Shown here in pieces: positions 6,986 through 9,919 of a DNA stretch of 9,919 bases (position 1 is the first letter of the stretch; each line of letters begins with the position of its first letter). The translations under genes and the position numbers were made by a program. The stretch covers positions 1 through 9,919 of the forward strand of contig CACXEB010000229.1 of NCBI GenBank assembly GCA_902766515.1, given 5' to 3'. Source of the DNA: an uncultured Eubacteriales bacterium. GTDB lineage: Bacteria; Bacillota_A; Clostridia; Christensenellales; Aristaeellaceae. Under the pieces are notes generated by a model, which worked only from the letters and a program-made list of their open reading frames with translations, was not told the origin of the DNA and did no database searches.

Positions 6986-7022
6986 AAAGAAAAACGCCCC
7001 AGCGCACATGGCCTGTGCGCTG
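6986..7022 (-). terminator. Regulated T-box terminator
   Basis: On the minus strand CAGCGCACA and TGTGCGCTG (7014-7022 with 7000-7008) form a perfect 9-bp stem with a 5-nt loop, extendable by G-U and G-C pairs. It is followed by GTTTTTCTTTG. Its 5' arm shares CAGC with the antiterminator, so the two folds exclude each other. Confidence 0.92.
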
Positions 7023-7250
7023 AGACGGTAATCCCGTGGTGCCACTCAGCTTGGTTCTCATTCTCCGCATACACGTCTGATATGCGACGCCTTGGTAACG
7101 GGTGCGTATCCCGTCGCTGCCTACGGCCCATGCTTTCGGAGCGCCCTCAGGAGCCCATTCACGCCCGCCATGCACACCGCATTCCCACTGTCGTCGGCTC
7201 TCTTTGCTGCATTTGTGGGGCGTTACTCTTCTCCCTCAACGGTTTGAACA
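6986..7250 (-). ncRNA. T-box riboswitch leader, tryptophan-specific (specifier UGG)
   Basis: The minus strand folds as a full T-box. Stem I pairs GGAG (7231-7234) with CTCC (7150-7153) and ACGCCC (7218-7223) with GGGCGT (7161-7166). These flank a specifier loop with the S-turn AGTA (7224-7227) on one side and GAA-TGG-G on the other, so the specifier codon is TGG at 7155-7157 (Trp). Stem III is CGCATA/TATGCG (7066-7071/7081-7086). The antiterminator pairs GCTGAG (7045-7050) with CTCAGC (7019-7024), holds the 7-nt bulge TGGCACC, and closes with ACGG/CCGT. Its 3' arm overlaps the terminator 5' arm. Bulge bases TGGC would pair with an acceptor end GCCA, matching the G discriminator usual for bacterial tRNA-Trp. 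Uncharged tRNA-Trp should favour read-through into the transporter operon. Confidence 0.95.
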
Positions 7251-7256
7251 ATTGAC

Positions 7257-7285
7257 AGCATAAACCAGGCCGCCTGGAATGTCAA
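7257..7285 (-). promoter_or_regulatory. Promoter of the T-box / trpXYZ-type operon
   Basis: On the minus strand a perfect -35 TTGACA (7280-7285) and a -10 TATGCT (7257-7262, four of six) are spaced by 17 bp. Transcription would start near 7250, just upstream of T-box stem I. The spacer contains the palindrome at 7265-7277. Confidence 0.85.
7265..7277. repeat. 13-bp palindrome within the promoter spacer
   Basis: CCAGGC-C-GCCTGG is a perfect inverted repeat around one central base. It sits between the -35 and -10 of the T-box promoter, where a bound protein would block polymerase. The symmetry is seen directly; a regulatory role is only possible. Confidence 0.4.
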
Positions 7286-7313
7286 GAGGGAATTTTATTA
7301 CAAAAATTTTAAA

Positions 7314-7326
7314 AATTGTAACAATT
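7314..7326. repeat. AT-rich palindrome upstream of the motor-operon promoter
   Basis: AATTGT-A-ACAATT is a perfect 13-bp inverted repeat ending 3 bases before the -35 box of the + strand motor promoter, within an AT-rich tract (7291-7326). It could be an operator or activator site, or just part of an AT-rich UP element. Confidence 0.35.
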
Positions 7327-7329
7327 CTG

Positions 7330-7358
7330 TTGCATATCGGAGAAGAAAATGGTACAAT
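7330..7358 (+). promoter_or_regulatory. Promoter of the motor-like operon
   Basis: TACAAT at 7353-7358 (five of six to TATAAT) is preceded by TGG, an extended -10. A weak -35 TTGCAT (7330-7335) lies at 17 bp spacing. The AT-rich tract just upstream may serve as an UP element. The expected start, about 7365, gives a leader of about 38 bases to ATG 7403. Confidence 0.7.
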
Positions 7359-7402
7359 CTTTTGCGACCATACTCCTGAACGGAGGAAGGACGGTGGAAT
7401 GA

Positions 7403-8938
7403 ATGGAATGGATTCAGACGATTTGGGAAAGCATTTCCGGCAATTTCATAGATGCGATTGTATATACGGCGATCGGACTGGTCACGCTGCTCGGTATCTT
7501 TAAGTGCGTGATGCCCCTCCGGCAGTCGATCCATTGCCTGAAGCGGGCGGTACGGGTGCTCGGACGCAATGCTTCGCGCGAAAACGGCGCTCCGATCTGG
7601 GAGAACGAGCTGTTCATGGGCCGCGGCATGGCGAACGCCTGGCGGCGCTTCCTGCAGAACGCCCAACAGCTGGACGCCCGCGGCATGACCTGCGACGTCC
7701 GGGAATACATCAACGACGACACCGCCATTTACGATATCGGCAACATCCCGCTGAGCGAGATGATTCCCGGCCTGCTGACGTCCCTGGGCATCCTGGGCAC
7801 GTTCCTCGGCCTCATGCGCGGCCTGGCGGGGCTGGACGTCTCCGACGCGGCGAAGACCATGGAATCCATCCCGAACATGATCGGCGGCATGGCCTTCGCG
7901 TTTTCCACGTCCATCGCGGGCGTGGGCTGCTCCCTGCTGTTCCAGCTGCTGAACCGGTCCACCATGGGCCGTGCGGCGAACGCGGTGACCGAGTTCCAGG
8001 ACGTATTCTCCGAGACGGTCATGCAGACGCCGCTCACCTCCGAGACCCGCGCCATCTGCCAGCGGGAGGACCAGGCGCTGTACCTGCGCCATGTGGTCAA
8101 CGACATGTCCAACGCCATGGCTGACCGCGTGTCCGGCGCGATGGAGCAGAGCTTCGTGCCGATCGCGCAGCAGATGAACGCCTTCATTGCCGGCCAGACG
8201 CAGACCCAGCTGGAAAGCCTGAACATCATTACGCACCGCTTCCTGGAGAACATGAACCAGCAGCTGAGCGGCCAGTTCCAGCAGCTGGGGCAGACCCTGA
8301 CTGAGATCAACCGCTCGCAGAAGGCGAGCTTTGACGCCGTCGACCGCTCGATGGCCACGGCGGACAATATCATCCACGAGTTCCAGGGCGTGCAGAAGAT
8401 CACCCTGGAGATCGTCGGCCGGTTCGAGCAGTATGTGTCCAAGCTCAGCGACGGGCTGGCGCAGGAGGATGTCTTTACCCGCACCGCGACCGAGATCATC
8501 AACCAGATGGGCCACGCCGCCCGGATACAGAGCGACAACCTGATGGCCATCCAGGCCCAGCAGGAGGAGCTGCAGGCGGCGCTGCAGGACTACCAGCTGC
8601 GCAGCAAGCAGACCATGCAGCACATCGTGGACCGGGCGGACGAGCAGGAGCGCGATACCGAAGCCGTGGCGCAGCAGATGGAGGCCTCGGGCAAGCTGCT
8701 GCAGTCCGGCTATACCAAGCTGGTGGAAAGCGTGACCGTGAGCTTCAGCCAGGCGCTGGCAAACCTGAACGAGTCGATGACGCAATTGACCAAGCTCCTG
8801 GCACTGCGCAGCGAGCAGCTGAACGCGCAGGGCGCTTCCGCCGCCGACGCGAGCGTCATTTCCGACCTGAGCGAGCTCAGCCGTACGGCCTCCGGCATCG
8901 AGTCGGTGCTGACGGCGGATGAAAGCGGGGCAGCCTGA
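7403..8938 (+). CDS. MotA/TolQ/ExbB-family channel protein with long cytoplasmic tail (ZorA-like)
   Basis: This 511-residue membrane protein is probably the stator-ring subunit of an ion-driven complex. Predicted membrane helices lie at about 15-37, 119-141 and 158-183. The second carries IPGLLTSLGILGTFLGL (121-137) and the third GGMAFAFSTSIAG (161-173); these match the two conserved pore helices of TolQ/ExbB/ZorA proteins. Thr133 and Ser168/Ser170 are candidate polar pore residues. After residue 190 comes about 320 residues of Gln/Glu-rich, probably helical sequence with few hydrophobic stretches, much longer than in ExbB or TolQ and recalling the long intracellular tail of ZorA. The start is ATG 7403, with GGTGG 5 bases upstream and GGAGGAAGG just before that; ATGs at 7399 and 7408 are out of frame. 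The stop overlaps the next start in TGATG. No flagellar gene is present. A housekeeping envelope role remains possible. Confidence 0.85.
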   Translation: MEWIQTIWESISGNFIDAIVYTAIGLVTLLGIFKCVMPLRQSIHCLKRAVRVLGRNASRENGAPIWENELFMGRGMANAWRRFLQNAQQLDARGMTCDVREYINDDTAIYDIGNIPLSEMIPGLLTSLGILGTFLGLMRGLAGLDVSDAAKTMESIPNMIGGMAFAFSTSIAGVGCSLLFQLLNRSTMGRAANAVTEFQDVFSETVMQTPLTSETRAICQREDQALYLRHVVNDMSNAMADRVSGAMEQSFVPIAQQMNAFIAGQTQTQLESLNIITHRFLENMNQQLSGQFQQLGQTLTEINRSQKASFDAVDRSMATADNIIHEFQGVQKITLEIVGRFEQYVSKLSDGLAQEDVFTRTATEIINQMGHAARIQSDNLMAIQAQQEELQAALQDYQLRSKQTMQHIVDRADEQERDTEAVAQQMEASGKLLQSGYTKLVESVTVSFSQALANLNESMTQLTKLLALRSEQLNAQGASAADASVISDLSELSRTASGIESVLTADESGAA

Positions 8939-9918
8939 TGTCGGTCCGGTCATTCAGCTCCAGGCGTCCGCGCGGAACGGACTCGGGGGCCCACTGGATC
9001 TCCTACTCGGACATGATGGCGTCCATGCTGCTGGTCTTTGTGCTGGCAGTGGTCTACAGCGTGTACCAGTACTATAAGATCCTGGACGAAAAGACGCAGG
9101 AGATCAACCGCCAGCAGCTGGCGCTGACCCAGGCGCAGGAAGAGGCGGAGGCCGAGCGCCGCAACAACGAGGCCTTCCGCATCCAGCTGCAGAGCCAGGA
9201 GGAGGAGCTGCAGTCCGCGCGCATCATCCTGCTGAACCAGCAGAAGGATCTTGAGGACTCCCAGGCCAACCTCGCGCTGGCGGAGCAGCAGCTGGCCAAC
9301 TCGCAGATCATCCTGCAGGCACGTGAGAAGGAAGTCGAGGCGCTGCAGGCGGACCTGGCGGCCACCCAGCAGCAGATCGAGGCGCTGGTGGGCATCCGGC
9401 CCAAGATCATCAGCGACCTGTCCAACGCCCTGTACAGCAACAACATCGACGCGGAAATCGACAAGAAAACGGGCGACATCAAGCTGAAAAGCTATGTCTT
9501 CTTCGATACAAGCAAATTTGACATCAAGCAGTCGGGCCTTGAGCTGCTCAACCGCTTCCTGCCGGTATACCTGGGCGTGCTGATGCAGCCCCAGTACCGG
9601 GACTATGTGGCCGAGATCATCATCGAGGGCCATACGGACTCCGACGGCACCTACGTGAGCAACCTGAAGCTGTCGCAGGAGCGCGCGCTGGCCGTCGCCC
9701 AGTACTGCCTGCAGATGGGCGCGCTGTCCTCCGACATGAAGCTCAAGCTGCAGGACATCATGACGGCGACGGGCCGGAGCGAATCCGACCTCGTATTCAA
9801 CGCGGACGGCACTGAGAACAAAGAAGCCTCGCGCCGCGTGGAATTCAAGTTCCGCCTGATCGACACGCAGATGCTCCAGCAGATGAACGACATCCTGCAG
9901 GCCGGCGGGCATCTATGA
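8938..9918 (+). CDS. MotB/ZorB-like protein: one membrane helix, long coiled coil, OmpA domain
   Basis: This 326-residue protein is the probable partner of the channel protein upstream. Residues 19-42 form the single membrane helix, with the motif HWISYSDMMASMLLVFVL. Asp25 occupies the place of the ion-binding aspartate of MotB (Asp32 in E. coli) and of ZorB. Residues about 47-150 are heptad-rich (repeated LQ, QEEEL, EALQADLAATQQQ), a long predicted coiled coil that is much longer than the linker I expect in ZorB. Residues about 180-312 are an OmpA-type peptidoglycan-binding domain, with FFDTSKFDI (188-196), EGHTDSDG (230-237), N242-x-x-L-S-x-x-R249-A and a final EASRRVEFKFRL. The start is ATG 8938, overlapping the previous stop by one base, which implies translational coupling. 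Its stop TGA (9916-9918) lies in ATGA, pointing to another coupled gene. Confidence 0.88.
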   Translation: MSVRSFSSRRPRGTDSGAHWISYSDMMASMLLVFVLAVVYSVYQYYKILDEKTQEINRQQLALTQAQEEAEAERRNNEAFRIQLQSQEEELQSARIILLNQQKDLEDSQANLALAEQQLANSQIILQAREKEVEALQADLAATQQQIEALVGIRPKIISDLSNALYSNNIDAEIDKKTGDIKLKSYVFFDTSKFDIKQSGLELLNRFLPVYLGVLMQPQYRDYVAEIIIEGHTDSDGTYVSNLKLSQERALAVAQYCLQMGALSSDMKLKLQDIMTATGRSESDLVFNADGTENKEASRRVEFKFRLIDTQMLQQMNDILQAGGHL

Positions 9919-9919
9919 A
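9915..9919 (+). CDS. Probable start of a third motor-operon gene (runs off the window)
   Basis: ATG at 9915-9917 overlaps the TGA of the OmpA-domain gene in the form ATGA, the usual sign of a coupled downstream gene. It is followed by A and the window end. Only one codon is visible, so nothing can be said about the product. GGCGGG at about 9904-9909 could be a weak ribosome binding site. Confidence 0.4.

Noticed and set aside
6720..7175. Open frame covering the T-box leader on the minus strand
   Set aside because: It reads through highly structured leader RNA, including the terminator, and overlaps the binding-protein start. The RNA fold explains the sequence fully.
7298..8953. Long open frame on the minus strand opposite the channel gene
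   Set aside because: It has His/Leu/Gln-rich shadow composition, while the opposite strand has clear pore-helix motifs, a ribosome binding site and a promoter.
7403..9918. Flagellar MotA-MotB stator
   Set aside because: The tail of the first protein and the coiled coil of the second are too long, the MotA-type cytoplasmic loop and typical four-helix layout are not seen, and no flagellar or chemotaxis gene is nearby.
1..9919. CRISPR array, tRNA, insertion sequence or integrase
   Set aside because: No regularly spaced direct repeats, cloverleaf, terminal inverted repeats with transposase, or recombinase motifs were found.

Overview
The window is GC-rich (above about 60% by eye), yet it carries low-GC Gram-positive style regulation: a complete tryptophan T-box leader, near-consensus sigma-A-type promoters, AGGAGG-type ribosome binding sites and U-tailed terminators. 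With the Sec signal peptides ending in ALA-DE or CLA-EE, this suggests a Bacillota/Clostridia genome, possibly an uncultured gut or rumen Clostridiales/Christensenellales-type lineage. That placement is inference. I see no tRNA, rRNA, insertion sequence, integrase or CRISPR array.

Layout, left to right. (1) Bases 1-267 are the 3' end of a + strand gene ending in a beta-sandwich, carbohydrate-binding-like module, closed by a strong hairpin terminator. (2) Bases 492-2552 (+) encode a 686-residue exported protein or lipoprotein that I do not recognise. (3) Converging on it across a shared hairpin is a minus-strand pair, a TetR-family repressor and a CPBP-family intramembrane protease overlapping by ATGA. 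The pair is read from a perfect TTGACA-17-TATAAT promoter with a 14-bp palindromic operator on the -10/start region. (4) Bases 4050-7285 (minus) form a complete ABC importer operon of the TrpXYZ type in the order substrate-binding protein, permease, ATPase. Its leader is a textbook T-box riboswitch with specifier UGG (Trp), AGTA S-turn, stem III, antiterminator with 7-nt TGGCACC bulge, and competing terminator. (5) Divergently, from 7330 to the window end (+), lies a two-gene ion-driven motor cassette. It encodes a MotA/TolQ/ExbB/ZorA-type channel with a roughly 320-residue cytoplasmic tail, then a MotB/ZorB-type protein with one membrane helix carrying Asp25, a roughly 100-residue coiled coil and a C-terminal OmpA peptidoglycan-binding domain. 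The second gene ends in ATGA, so a third gene very probably starts at 9915 and runs off the window.

How the parts work together. Region 4 is a self-contained circuit: uncharged tRNA-Trp should stabilise the antiterminator and switch on uptake of tryptophan or a related compound. Region 3 looks like an autoregulated membrane-protease operon. Region 5 is the best candidate for an unusual system. It resembles the ZorAB stator of Zorya anti-phage defence and is not a flagellar motor by context, but the effector genes that would decide this lie outside the window and there is no defence-island context inside it.
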